Below are positions 10,728 through 23,214 of a stretch of 64,000 nucleotides of DNA, piece after piece. The stretch comes from Siderastrea radians. Lineage: Eukaryota > Cnidaria > Anthozoa > Scleractinia > Rhizangiidae. The notes under the pieces were generated by a model that was given only the letters and a program-made list of their open reading frames with translations, was not told the origin of the DNA and ran no database searches. Numbering within the stretch: position 1 is the stretch's first letter; every line of letters starts with the position of its first letter. Made by a program: the position numbers and the translations under genes. Where the stretch lies: positions 1,488,001-1,552,000 of the forward strand of contig OZ024896.1 in NCBI GenBank assembly GCA_964017195.1. The letters are read 5' to 3'.

Positions 10728-12305
10728 AAGATTGTAGGCAAAGACGGCCATTAAGCCATAAGCAATACAAAAAGCTTCGCTAATTACACACATACCTGGA
10801 ACAGAGCGGGGATACCTGTATCCAGGGTTTTAGGGATGACTTCAAAACTATAGGTATCATCTTAACGCACAACGCTGGCTCCCATGAAGGTGAAAATTGA
10901 CATCACATTTTGTAACACTTTTTCCTAAAATAAACAAAAAAAATAAAGAATGTCATTACAATAGTAACTTGATTTACAATGTATTAGCACTCTAGATTGG
11001 CTGCTACAATTTCGCACACATTGTGATGGAACACTTAACGAAAGGTCGACATTTATCGCCGCTGATTCCCACGACCACTGCAGGTCCAATCACCTCCTTC
11101 TCACTCTCCCAATGTTGCATCCGAAGTTTAGGACACTGTCAGAGGACACTAGTGTTCCAGCTAACGAGTCTGTTATTATAGCTATTTTTCCATCTTCAAA
11201 AAACATGTTAAAAGGCCTTTATCTTGAGAAGATAATACACTAGGGCGTTACTGAGAGTTATGGGCTTGTTAGTACTTACTGAGAAGAGCTCTGCTGCTGT
11301 GGCTAGCACCAACAAAGCCTGGTGTCTGTGAGCTTTCAAATGACCTGATACACGGAACTATCAGCTTAACATCAAATTGGTCCTCAGGAACAAGATCTGG
11401 TAAGAAAGGGTAACATACGGTAAGGAAACAAACGGATCAGAATTCAAGCAGACCACACTGCAGCCAGCAGACAACTGTGCTCTGTGAAAAGGTGAGGTGG
11501 CACACCAAGCACAAGTAGCCCACATGGTTTCTGTAACATGAAGGTTTATAAATCCATTCAGCTGGCTGGCACTAGGAGGTGCTTGCGCCTTTTGCGTTGG
11601 CAAAGCCAATACTGGGGAAGAAGGGGGGGGGGGGGTACGGGTGTAGTCCATCACAGGGTTAACTCCGGCACATGATGTTACATGTATTCCTTTAACGTTT
11701 TGCTGGAACCCATTTATACACCTAAGTAGAGGGAGACTGAAGAGCTTCTAGTTTGGGAAAACAAAGAAACAAAAGAAAACAAGAAATGTATCAAGGCTTG
11801 AACCACCACTGACTGAGGAGCTGTCTGTTTGTAAAGGGTACCCACCATGACCATCCCAAGGGACTTTCATCATAGATTATTGAACTCATTTTTTTGAGTG
11901 TGGTGCTCCACTTATGCCAGCCTTCAGCCTACACAGGAGCTCTGCTACTGGGTGGTTTTTGGTTTGATCCCCCATCCTGCCACCCTACCAGAAATTTCAG
12001 TTTAGCTTCAAGCTTTCCTTCCAAAATTATGGCTTTTGAAACTCCCAAACCTTTGGAATTTCCAATGACAACCCATGCAGTGGGTATCAATATTTTCTGG
12101 AACCACACATAAAACAAACCCAACCTGCAGGAGCAGAACTGCTGTCTGAAGAACGTTTCTGGCAAATGTTGTTTATCAGTGAAAACACAATCGGCATGAT
12201 GTACTCTGACGTTGCCTGACTGTGATCCAGTTAAACACAACTGCAAATAAAAAATGACAAATTAAACAAAAGTTCAGAAAATTCTTCTTTAGCCTTTTAA
12301 ATAAT

Positions 12306-12447
12306 ATATCAAACACGAGAAAGAGTGTTTCATCAGGATATCCAAACCCTGAGAAGTGGGTTGAAAAAACGAGGCACAGCCGAGTTTTTTTGACCAACTT
12401 CGAGGTGTTTGGATCCCTGATGAAACACTCTTTAGAGTTTTTGATAT
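12306..12447. mobile_element. MITE-like hairpin element
   Basis: The ends atatcaaacacgagaaagag and ctctttagagtttttgatat mirror each other with further pairing (tgtttcatcagg / cctgatgaaaca). It is 142 bp without an ORF, just upstream (in gene direction) of HEATR1 exon 12125-12240. Confidence 0.65.
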
Positions 12448-12730
12448 GGCTTCTCAAATCATTCATAACTCTTGGAGAAATTCAAAGCAAAAGTTCACAA
12501 AATATTATGCTAATCAAGATCTTGTATCCAAACCACCCGTCGTGGTAGTGATTTCCTTTGTTTTCTCTTTATGAATTATTAATGAGTTTGAGAAATACCT
12601 TTTGAAACTTAGTTTCTTTCAACTAGTACCATAAGAAATATATGGAAAACACTAAGGAAAATATGGATATTGATATTGGGGCTTAATGGTTAAAAATCTG
12701 TCAACTAAGGCTTTTCAGCCAAGATGTGAA

Positions 12731-12731
12731 C

Positions 12732-12784
<53 letters not shown>
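12731..12784. repeat. (ATC)n microsatellite
   Basis: About 18 consecutive cat/atc triplets. The long His or Met runs in the conceptual translations here are artefacts of this repeat. Confidence 0.95.
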
Positions 12785-13497
12785 CAATTATCAAAACCTT
12801 CTCCCCATGTGGGCTAAGAACTATCCCTATGAATCCTGTTGCATAATTTTTTCCCTTTTTCTCCTGCTTCCCACCTCCCGTACACCTTCCACCCCCTTTT
12901 CTCCCGGTCTCCCACCTCCCTGTCCCTGTCCACATGCAAGAACCACCCAGAGACATAATGTTCTTGCTGACAAGAACAAATTTCCACAAACGGCAAGAAT
13001 CAAGGTTTGGAAGAAGAATATTAAATTTAAGCTTGCTGTAGCTTTGCGGTCAGTAAGCCTTCTCTACTTGTTTTTGTCGTGATTACATAAGATTTGTTTG
13101 AATGTGTGTTATTGAAAGCAGATAAAAAGCTTGTAATGTATTGTGGGCATCACAATATTGTTATGTTTAAATGTTTGGAGAGGTAAGAGTTTGCAGTGGT
13201 CTTAACTGTAATCTAGCTGATTTACATACCTCCAGTACACAGCGTAGGTCTTTAAATAATTCCTTGAACTGCACTTCATGTGATATTGAGGTGCTACTCC
13301 TGAAAGCTAGTACCTCAAACAGTGACACTAAAAGCTGATTGGAAACAAATATAATAATAATAAAAATAATAATTTATTACTTCATTAAAATCATCACAAA
13401 TTTGAAAATCTAATGCAGAGCGGTTTTCAACTAAGCATGAAAAGTAATTCAAATTTGGTTTCATTTTGTATTACTTCCCCAAGTGAGAGGTTTAAGC

Positions 13498-14152
13498 CTT
13501 TAAGCCCCAGTAGTGATCAGCATCAAATTTCTCCTCATGATATCAGTGCCTTCCAACACATACAGGTCATGAGAATTAACCCTTTAAGCCTTTAAGCCCC
13601 AGTAGTGACCAGCATCAAATTTCTCCTCATGATATCAGTGCCTTCCAACACATACAGGTCATAAGAATTAACCCTTTAAGCCTTTAAGCCCCAGTAGTGA
13701 TCAGCATCAAATTTCTCCTCATGATATCAGTGCCTTCCAACACATACAGGTCATGAGAATTAACCCTTTGACCCTTTAAGCCCCAGCAGTGATCAGCATC
13801 AAATTTCCCCTCATGATATCAGTGCCTTCCAACACATACAGGTCATGAGAATTAACCCTTTGAGCCTTTAAGCCCCAGTAGTGATCAGCATCAAATTTCT
13901 CCTCATGATATCAGTGCCTTCCAACACATACAGGTCATGAGAATTAACCCTTTAAGCCTTTAAGCCCCAGTAGTGATCAGCATCAAATTTCTCCTCATGA
14001 TATCAGTGCCTTCCAACACATACAGGTCATGAGAATTAACCCTTTAAGCCTTTAAGCCCCAGTAGTGATCAGCATCAAATTTCCCCTCATGATATCAGTG
14101 CCTTCCAACACATACAGGTCATGAGAATTAACCCTTTGACCCTTTAAGCCCC
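13498..14152. repeat. 92-bp satellite, seven units
   Basis: The anchor taagcccc recurs at 13501, 13593, 13685, 13777, 13869, 13961, 14053 and 14145, exactly 92 bp apart each time. Units are nearly identical and start ttaaccctttaagcc. The same sequence forms the inverted end of a single-copy MITE at 37881-38095, so the array looks like amplification of one MITE terminus. The sequence after the array (14153-14262) matches the interior and right side of that MITE. Confidence 0.9.
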
Positions 14153-14900
14153 CAAAATCAAGACAAGTTCACCCAGCCAGGACTTCCTCAATAAAATGTA
14201 TAGAGACCAGTAAGGAGAAATTGCATAATGATGCTGTGGATTAAAGGGTTGAAAAGCTCATGTCACTTTCTAAACCAACTGAACTTCAAGTTCTGATTGG
14301 TTCATTGTGTTACTTAAATCTAAATTATTTAGCCAAACATGAAAAGCATGAAAATTCTGTTTTTAATACAATGACAATGAAAACCTTATGTTAATTGCCA
14401 TTGTACTGAGAACAGAATTTTCACGATACCTCCGGCACCAGCGAAGCGTAGCAAGCAGGCATGACAAACTTGTTGATCCCAATTTAAAGCACACAAATAT
14501 GTAGAATACAGACAAAAGAGAAACTCCTGAAATAAACCGGCTGTCAACAAATAAATATTATGCAAAGGAAATTTTGGAGACGAGTGCAAAAGACTCCTAT
14601 ACTTTTATTTGTATTTCATGCCTTTAAAATGATTCAATGTGCGTGACATTTACAGGGATAGTTGAATACATGTTAGACTTAAGATCACAAGATTTAAAAG
14701 AAAATTCATCGCCTAGTTTTTGAATCAAAGCTTCCGTAACAGTAAATGAGGATAACAAATTAAGGTAAAACTGATAAATTTGAGCTCAACCAGTATCTAT
14801 TTACAGCCAACTCTGGTTCTTATTTTATTTGGAGCTAAAAGGCAAAAATAATGCTTAAAGGCAATGACAGAATGCATAATGCACAGCTGTAACAATGTAC

Positions 14901-16427
14901 CTCAGGTGCTTCATAATTTCCCGGTAGTTTTGTGATATTCCACAGTTCAGGCAAGATAAACTCCGTAACAATTTGGCACAGTGTCTTCTTGCACTGGTCT
15001 GTTGCCATAGCCAAGCACGGCTGTTTAGGAGCACGTGAAAAACTTTGTCTTCAGAGAGAGTCTTGGCATGGTTTCTCAGGGCTTGTGCCTAATAAAAATA
15101 AGGCAAATATGATTCAAACAATCATTTTTAACAATATACACGTAGCACAAATTTTTTGCCATTTCTTAGTTTCACTGATTAAGAAGTTTTTATGAGGCGG
15201 TGGTCGTGCACCTGAGCACGTTGAGCCGGCTTATAAAATGGACATTTTTTGGTTTTCCATTTTCGTTTTTGTTCGACTTTGTCCGTCAGTTCACTTAGTC
15301 CTCTTGGGGTCACACGGCCTCTGAACAATGGCCTTGCTGTTATGATGACGTAAACAGATACCCACTACCCACCCACTACACAATGCATTCGATTTTAGCA
15401 CGTTGAAAACCAATCCCTCAAATACCGGACATTCTCCTTGTGAATAAACATTATATCATGACCTTTGCTGAAGAGTTTTCTAGTCGAATTTTCCATCTAT
15501 AGCAATGATCGCAGAAAACTTCAGGAAATGTGTTGACAAACTACATTAGATTTGCAAGCCAAGGACTGTGCCAGCCGGTTTTTCATGGTTTTTTGTCACA
15601 CAGGTTTACATGCTGTCTCCCGAGGCTGTCTCCTTAGTGGGGGCAGGGGGGGGGGATGCCGTTGAATCACCATGGGCTGCCTGTAAATTCTTTAGAATAC
15701 CCAAAATATCATTCTTGATAGTGTCACAATATTAGCCAAAATATTGCTTCAAATGTCACTGTTTTGGTCACACAGATTCATGTGCTGAGTCTCCTTGGAA
15801 TTTTAAGAGAGTATACATGAGGGTCCACCGGAGAAAGAGTGGGCAGAGTTACCATCGGCCGCCTGTAAATTCTTCAGAATTTCTTTATATTTTTGTGTCC
15901 ATTTTCTCGATTTCGGAAAAGAAGTCACTGGATTCCCGTGAATATCTAAATTTCCCTGAATTGAATTGACCTTTCATCTGTCACCGGTAATATGCTTACA
16001 TACATTTAATAAACTTTTAGTGAAACCATCTTATTACATCACACACTACACACTAGATTTAGTCTGTAGACTGATATTTTGTAGTCATTCTTTCCTTCTC
16101 TTTTTTTCCTTGCAACCACTTTGACTAGCAGTATTGCTAACTGCATGAACCATGGGAAACAATACACTGGCAAAATACAATAACAATTATGCAAAAAGAT
16201 GTGCAGTTGACAGAAGCCTATAGAAGCTTCACAGTCAGAAAAAAAAAGGAAAAAACAACCTAGTAAAAGCTTTTGATACCTCAGCGATTTCATTCCAGTG
16301 AAAGCTAAAGACACCAGCTCCATGGTCCATTCAGAGGCCTCCCTGCACCTTCCTCAGTTATACCCTCTGTGTCCCTGAGGGATCCCAAATGACTCTCAAT
16401 ATAGCCTTCTCTAGTTCTGTTGGGTAC
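14901..16427 (-). other. Unidentified candidate exons upstream of HEATR1 remnant
   Basis: Two minus-strand blocks have convincing splice borders: 14901-15088 (tttttattag before, GTACAT after) and 16280-16427 (ttattattag before, GTATCA after). Readable stretches include CQIVTEFILPELWNITKLPG in the first and ELEKAILRVIWDPSGTQR in the second, but each needs a frame change to stay open. They could be more 5' exons of the HEATR1 remnant or of another gene. I cannot place them in a family. Confidence 0.35.
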
Positions 16428-16950
16428 CTAATAATAATGATAAAAACAAAGCAATAAATACCAAGTGTCCAAGTTGCACCAGAACATACTAGAATGAACT
16501 GGAAAGGTATCAGAAAGATTAGGAATGACATTACAATAAACTGTTCCTTTTAGCTGCATGTTGTTCCATTACGGGTCATTCTGGTTCATTGCAGAACCAA
16601 TCTGGTTTATTATTCTGTTCTTGTGTAACACCCCTTGATCATCTGCTGGACTATGAGACAAACCTAATTATCCAAATAATAAACACCGTAATAATATAAA
16701 ACAATACCATTGTAACTATTATGTTTAATGTTGTGTCAATTGACACTCAAAACTGTTTTTCTTATCCACATATTAAACTAACCTCCTCTCCAAAGTCTGT
16801 ACTAGATCTTTAATGTTTTCATTTATTTCCTAATTTCACTCTTTTTTCCACCAAGTGTTTCACGCACACTGCAGAATTCTTCTAGATGTGCCCTGAAGGA
16901 CAAAAAACACTAATAATTGTCAATTCTCCTTCTAACATGCCAACTTTTAC

Positions 16951-17115
16951 CCTATAATAAAAATGCCTATTCTCCTTAAATTGTTCTCCATGCATTTCTT
17001 AGGAAACCAGTAAGGAGAATTTGTCTAAATATCAAGATATCTTATTCTTGCTGATCACTTCCTTTATTCTCATCACTTGAATTTTTGAACAAGTAGTGAT
17101 GATGTAAAGAGAAAA
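16951..17115. repeat. Diverged copy of the 37.9-kb MITE
   Basis: It contains aaaaatgcctattctcctta, tctccatgcatttctta, agtaaggagaa and aacaagtagtgatgatgt in the same order as 37905-38070. The terminal TTAACCCTTTAAG parts are lost. Confidence 0.5.
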
Positions 17116-18617
17116 TTCATTTTCATCACTGTAGAAATAAGATACTCAAAAATGACAGCTCATCACACACCACTGATGCCTAAAATTGGCTACATTTTGG
17201 TATATTACAATAAACAGTCTGGTACCACAGCTTTGGTTTAAAGAAATACAAATACAGTAATTCAGGTACGTGTAGTGTACATGTACATACCAACAACATA
17301 CATTTGCATTGGGGATTGTATGCAACAATGGTGTATGTGTGAGATCACTTAATTCCTTAATTCATCACACACTGCAGTACGTACACCAACACATTAAGTG
17401 AAGTGGTGTTAAAGAAATCTATTCCAATTTTCTTGGTTAGCATTAATCAGCTTTTAAACAACTGGGCACACGATTGTGCAGCTAATTTTCTCTGACCTGC
17501 TGATGGTTGTAATGGATAACAACAAACGTGGCCAGTAGGCCATGGTGTAGGCCATGGCCTATCCTATGGCCTACCGGTGGTCAATTTGATAAAACAATTT
17601 ACTCTTGAATCTCTTAAAAAAACAAATAAGGTACATTTTGGCTCTCAGACATAAGTGTGAGTATTATTTGTGTGAGAATTATATTAGCTTACATATCTAT
17701 TGCTTGAGGAAGAACAATGTCAAGAAAGCCTACAGTGATGTCTTATGATTGTGATGGTACAAATTACGTGACTACTATTGGGGGGAGAATGTTGTTGTAT
17801 TCAGTTGCTGGTAACTCTACTTGTTTACTATTAAATATGGAATAAATTAAACAATTGAAAAAATTATTTAATTATGCTGGTTTATAGCACAACATCAGGT
17901 CTATTTAAATAGTCTGTAACTTTTGTTTGCACTAATTTTTTTTAGTTTCAGCTCAGCCAGACAGACTAAAATGAAAATATTCAATACACTGTACAAAGAT
18001 AAAAACTGTCCGTAAAGCGAGCTGAGCTAGGTTATATTTTTATTGCAGCTAATGTCACTCGGGTCAGAGAAAAGTGTCCATTGTATTTGTCCGTAATAAC
18101 ACATAAAGCGGACTACTGGAAGAAAAAATGTATGAGCCTTCTGTTGGGACAAAACTATTGTCTGTAATAGCTTAAAGCGGGTGTCTGTAAAGTGGGGTTC
18201 CAAGAATGTACTTTTATCAGTTCCTTCTTACTGCTCCCCATAAAAAAGAACATTTTCCGGCAAATACATTGTATACAGTATGTACTGTAGTTTTCAACAA
18301 ACATATGGTGTTTTTTATTTGATGAAAAACATGGCCTCCTTTATGATTAATTGGGGAGGAATGCGTGACAAGCCAAAAAATACCTGAATATGAAACTATG
18401 ACAAACATTGAGTTACATTGCATTCAAAAGCTGGCAAACTCGTACAGTTGCAAAGTATACAATTTAGCTGACGTGAAAAGGAAACTTTTGATCAACACAT
18501 TACTGCAATTTCATGCAATAATTTGAAGGAACTACAACTGTACCCATGTAAAGTTTCATCGGAATATACTCCAGTCCTGGTTTCGTAAGTCCTGATAGAC
18601 ATGAGGTAAAAGCAGTT

Positions 18618-18636
18618 GGGGGGGGGGGGGGGGGGG
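18618..18636. repeat. Poly-G run
   Basis: About 19 consecutive G inside the 17.5-19.3 kb element. It is prone to quadruplex formation or assembly error. Confidence 0.9.
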
Positions 18637-18857
18637 TTATTCCATTATGTATTAACAGGGATGTGTGGCCTTATGGGATAGAATATGGTTTTCACACAGT
18701 TTTGTCTTAAATGTGGTAAGGGTAAACTCAATTACCGCTTTACAGCTCAACCACTCTAATTATCAGTGTATTAAGATAAGAAACAGTTTATCCTTACTCC
18801 ATTCTAGTCTAAGACAGGGTATCATTTTGGGTTAAATGGTTCCTGAAAAAATCTGTT

Positions 18858-18940
18858 CTGTCTTAAACAGGGTAGCAAAATCAGGGATTTCTGTCTTAAA
18901 CAGGGTAGCAAAATCAGGGATTTCTGTCTTAAACAGGGTC
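18858..18940. repeat. 33-bp tandem repeat
   Basis: The unit ctgtcttaaacagggtagca plus 13 more bases starts at 18858, 18891 and 18924. The core gtcttaaacagggtcagg recurs in reverse complement near 28802, next to a poly-C run. Confidence 0.8.
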
Positions 18941-19313
18941 AGGATTTGACCCACCTGCCTACTCGAGCATCTGTTGAGGACCCCTCCCCCCAAGGAAAAG
19001 CGGTTGTTTTTTCAAAGTGGTTAAACTTTTGGATGACCGTTTTAAGAAATGCAGTTGTGCATGCACATGAAAGCTACACAAAAAATTCGTTCGTCCGTAA
19101 CAAATTTCTATGTAAATGGAATTTTAGTAAAAGTTTTGAACAAGGAATTCTTATGAAAACTCACTACTAGTAGGCCAAAGGGGTGACCTTATTGTGTGGC
19201 TTTGGCCATTTTTTAGGTTTACAATGTGCTGGTTTTAGGAACTGTCTTCAGAAAATTGTCCACTGGTAGGCCATAGGATACCTCATGGCCTAGGCCATGG
19301 CCTACCCCATGTT

Positions 19314-20359
19314 TTGTCGCTACCCCGGGAGGAAATGTTTTCTATTTTAAACAAGTTCACAGATAAACTAATTTCTGCGGTTGTGAATGAATTTGCTGCA
19401 GAGTTAAAAACCTGTGTTGTAACGACTCTTAAAAAAACCTCAACAATTTCCGCATATGGGTCCTTGGTCCACGACCTGTTACCTTGGAGAACTTACATTT
19501 GGCAAAGTGGATAAAAAAACTTAGATAATTGGAAATGGTCTTTGTCTTTGCTGAACATTTTCAAGATCTTCTTTATACATGTTTATGAACAGGGTTAACT
19601 TCTCTTGTATACCAAGAATACATATAAGCTTGTAGTCTTGTAATTATTTTTGACTGCACTTGGGGCTTGTGTGGGAGACTGTTGTCCAGAAAAGTAAAAA
19701 ACATTATTTTATATTCCCAACGACTATTCAACAAGACTGCAGCTTAGATATATCAAGGATAAGAAAGAATAAATAAAATATTGTTAAAATTTTCATTCTC
19801 CAACGGAAATCATTGGGATTCACAAGTACTTTTTGTGGTGTTTGCATGATTCGTGGACCATTAAGACCACAATCGCGGACCAAGGGCCCACAAGCACGGT
19901 CACCTTTTATCGAATTACAAGAAAAATATTTTAGTTTGGAACTTGCCACTTTAAAATTATCGCGAGAAACATAAGAGCTATCTTCAGGGAAATCTTCAGC
20001 TCTAGACGTTTTGATTCAGATAAGATATTCAAGATTTTAATTTTTACTTCAAAACCAAGAACCACATACTGTACAACTGAATCAAGAGGTTAAGTCATCC
20101 AGTACATACATGTAGATGATACATGTACAGCTGCCATTTCCAGCTGATGTACAGTCTCAACTCTCTTAGATCTGTTAACCCAATTTGAAAAAGTTTGTAG
20201 GCACTATGCAATTTGAACTGCTGATGAGAGTTAGCGCACACACGTAGCTTTAAGAAAAACAAACATGGCATCTGTACAGCGATCATTTTGTTTTGTTCAG
20301 TGAAGTCAAAGTTCTATTTAGACGTCATAATCTCATTACTGGCAAGATGCAGCAGAAAA
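19314..20359. other. No gene recognised
   Basis: AT-rich spacer with short frames lacking splice context. Nothing I can assign. Confidence 0.5.
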
Positions 20360-20762
20360 CAGGGTCTGGAAGGGGCGGTCCTGATCCCGCATTCCCGCTC
20401 CTTTTTCACGAGAATCCCGCATCCCGCACTTTTTTCATCGCTATCCCGAATTTCGTTTTTTCTTTCCCAAAAATGCATGAAAAAAGACTAATTTCTGCAA
20501 AAGCTGGCCCTTTCGATTGATATTTTGCACTTGCCTGGTTGATTTGCTTTTGCCGTCATAACGTTTATTTGGGTCGTGACGATTTCCCGAATTCCCGACA
20601 GACAGGCAACAAAATCCCGCTTCCCGTTCCAAGATTTTGGCAAATCCCGCTTCCCTGGTAGCAGCCAAATCCCGAATCCCGTCAAGATATTTTTCGTTTT
20701 CCCGAATCCCGCACCGTATTTTGGTCAAATCCCGGATCCCGAGAATACCCTTCCAGACCCTG
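20360..20762. mobile_element. hAT-like MITE with internal TCCCG clusters
   Basis: The perfect 14-base ends CAGGGTCTGGAAGG / CCTTCCAGACCCTG fit the CAGGG start typical of hAT elements. The six bases agaaaa flank both sides, short of the usual 8-bp duplication. The interior is packed with atcccg / tcccgaatcccg motifs in two blocks. The three overlapping frames here are translations of that repeat, not genes. Confidence 0.65.
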
Positions 20763-21366
20763 AGAAAACACATTTTCCTTTTTTTCTTGAAAGATAAATT
20801 TTGGCGAGTTGTACGTACATTTTTAACTCCAAGTCAACAGCCACTCCACCAATTTGGCTGAAGATTGGCCAGATTGTTGCCAGATAGTTGTTCTACAAAA
20901 CTTTGCCTGTCAATTTTTATCTGTCTTTTGGTTTTAAAGCTAGACCTTTTTTCCATGCGAAGTGCTGATTTGTTTGTCTTCTCTGACTTCATCTGCTTAT
21001 CAAAGAAGAACAAATGCACTTGCCAAAAATCTGAGACATGGTTTTTGAGATAAACCGCATGGTTTATTGTTTTGTTTTCATTGTTTCTCGAGGGAGTGGA
21101 ACTAAATCTACGAAGACATGTATTTGCAAAAAAACCTTCCCATTTTCCGAGCATGTTAACCTTTAAGTCATTTTCTGTAATTACTAAGTTGCCAAAAAAT
21201 GCATAGTCTATTGGGTTTTTCAAAAAATAGGAAAAACAAGAGGTCACTGATACCTTAAGTTGGAGTCCCCTGAAATGAACAATGTTTAAAGCCTTTTGCG
21301 CAAATTATGGCATCATTAGCAGATATAAGTGAGATAAATTTTAATAATATCATAACAATAATGATT
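20763..21366. other. Unassigned spacer upstream of the Tx1-type LINE
   Basis: A 137-codon frame lies on the minus strand (20834-21247) but matches nothing I recognise and has no supporting context. Confidence 0.4.
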
Positions 21367-21507
21367 AGGTATTGAGAGAGCATGCGTGCCAGAGAGAGCA
21401 TGCGTGCCACCGTAGAGTTCGGACGTGGCTTTTGAGCGGAGCCCAGCTCCGTCCTAAATTCGAGTAAAATCTGCTATAAGAAGTAAATATTTAAGTATGC
21501 AACATAA

Positions 21508-22425
21508 ATGAAAAAGAGAAGAGGTAAACACAAACGAGGCGAGAGAGGTTCCACTGAAGACGACTCAAACTCAGCCAAGAAACTCAACATGGATGCGACT
21601 GAGTGTGCCAGCGATAAAGATGGCGGCGAAGGTGACCAAGATTCAGAGTTCTACGAAACAGTTCCTGAGCAAGAACCGAGCCTTAAAGTTATAAAAGATA
21701 TGCTTTCAAGCGTTCAAACAACTCTTAAAGATATTCAGATTGAAAACAGAAAGTTGGCAGGCGAGGTGGCCGATTTAAAATCTTCCTTCGGCTTTCAAGA
21801 ACATTAATTAAATTCCTTGAAGGTGTCCCTAAGTAAAGTGATGAAAGCTAACGATGCCATGAAAGTAGAACTACAAGCACTTAGAAAGAAACTGAATGAT
21901 CAGAAATCAGAGATGGATGAGCTGTATGAAAGCCATGATGATCTGGAACAGTACACACGCAAGAACTCGTTGGAAATCCACGGCGTCCCCGAAAATTTGT
22001 ACACTTCCACGGAAGATGTGGTCATCAAGTTGGGTGAGGTGTTAAATGTTCCGATCCAGAGTGAAGATATCGACATCTCACATAAATTATACAGTAGAAA
22101 GAACAAACCGAAGAATATAATCGTAAAGTTTATCAGCCACAAGAAGAAAACTGCACTTTATAAGAAGCGAATTGAACTTAAAAATGCGAAGATTACACAG
22201 TTGTTTCCACATTCCACAACAGCCGCGGCTTTGGCCTCGGAACGTCTATACATCAACGAAAACCTAACGTCCTTCCGAAAAGATTTAATGAAAGAAGCCA
22301 ACCAAATGAAAAAAGATGGACTTTTGGTCAGTGTATGGTCCATGGACGGCAAGATTTACATTAAGACCTCGCCTGATGGCGCACCCAAACGAATCCGTTC
22401 CTGGGAAGACCTCAACAACGTATGA
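21508..22425 (+). pseudogene. LINE ORF1 (coiled-coil RNA-binding protein), one stop
   Basis: ORF1 proteins of L1-like elements coat the transposon RNA. The first segment (to 21807) is basic then acidic. The second starts a heptad-rich coiled coil (LQALRKKLNDQKSEMDELY), then LEQYTRKNSLEIHGVPE, the typical junction into the RRM-like domain, and ends with a C-terminal domain (LVSVWSMDGKIYIKT). A single in-frame TAA at 21805-21807 separates the halves, which share one frame. Total length about 305 codons is normal for the family. Confidence 0.85.
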
Positions 22426-23214
22426 CTGTAAGCTAGCCCGATTGCGCTTTAGCACATCTTTATTTCTAAGTCCTACTGATAAATTATTGTTGTCGTTTTG
22501 AATTCGAATTAGGATGGATAAGACACAAAGTCCTTTACGCCCGTAGATAGCATGCAGTTAAACGCTTGTATATGTTTGTGTTTTGTGTATGTGTTTGCTT
22601 CAATTGTATTCGTCAGTGTAATTTTGTTGTTTCCTTCCTTTTTATTTTATAGCGACAGTCCAACTATAAGTTGTAATTATTGCGAACCTGTGAATTTCAA
22701 ATCTGCTTATCAGTTGTTGTTTCTCACGATAAAATTATCGTATGTCAACATTAGCATGTTATGGTCATGTCGACGCAAATGAAAATTAGTATCCTGTCTT
22801 TAAATGTTAGAGGCTTAAGAAACCAAGTTAAGCGAAGGAGTATTTTTAGATTCTTGAAAGATCAAAACTGTCAGATTTACCTCCTCCAGGAAACATTCTC
22901 GGAACAAAAAGATGAACCGATATGGAAGAGTGAGTGGGGAGGTGCTATTTTCTTTTCCCACGGGTCAACCCATAGCAAAGGAGTTTCTATTTTGATAAAT
23001 CCTTCAAGCAAACTGAACGTGGAAGTGACCGGTAAGGATCTTGACGGCAGAATTGTGTCAATTAATTTGATCTACAATTCAGCCGAAACTTCAATCTGCA
23101 ATATTTATGCTCCGAATGACTCTCAACAACAACAGAAATTAAATAAATGTAAAGAAGATCCTCGCAGTTATTAACGCAACTTATGCAGTTGCGAAAAGAA
23201 AGCCCGAAAAATCA

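Larger units (their letters stand above)
9361..13334 (-). pseudogene. HEATR1: HEATR1/UTP10-like gene remnant (spliced, disrupted)
   Basis: HEATR1 is a nucleolar HEAT-repeat protein of the U3 processome needed for pre-rRNA synthesis and processing. In gene order on the minus strand I see exons 13230-13334, 12125-12240, 11280-11396, 10796-10924, 9816-10059 and about 9375-9502, each with AG/GT borders. Diagnostic stretches include NVMSIFTFMGASVVR, DDTYSFEVIPKT, VFVDASPHIPEHR and NRQTALYSLKL, which line up with the C-terminal half of animal HEATR1. Damage includes a TAA in exon 10796-10924 (just before DDTYSF), a TAA after PEHR, and frameshifts in exons 12125-12240, 11280-11396 and 9816-10059. 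About 230 residues of the family are missing between the last two exons. The locus ends in a Penelope repeat at 9360. Retained introns argue for a duplicated, non-processed copy. Assembly error cannot fully be excluded. Confidence 0.8.
17533..19313. mobile_element. 1.8-kb element bounded by TAGGCCATGGCCTA inverted repeats
   Basis: About 45 bp at 17536-17583 (gtaggccatggcctat..tatggcctacc) recur inverted at 19262-19313. Each end contains the perfect palindrome taggccatggccta or its half. The interior has a G run, a 33-bp tandem repeat and no transposase-like frame. A further half motif (tagtaggccaaagg) lies at 19167. Target duplication not identified. Confidence 0.5.

Noticed and set aside
12726..13082. 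Open frame starting with a polyhistidine run (and poly-Met on the other strand)
   Set aside because: It is the (ATC)n microsatellite translated; the rest of the frame has no domain and overlaps an intronic region of the HEATR1 remnant.
13498..14152. CRISPR-like array of regular repeats
   Set aside because: The repeats are contiguous 92-bp units without unique spacers, in eukaryotic DNA.
20293..20861. Several overlapping frames rich in IPNP and SRIP
   Set aside because: They are translations of the TCCCG-rich MITE interior in different frames.
20834..21247. 137-codon minus-strand frame
   Set aside because: No recognisable domain, no splice or promoter context, AT-rich spacer; I could not support it as a gene.
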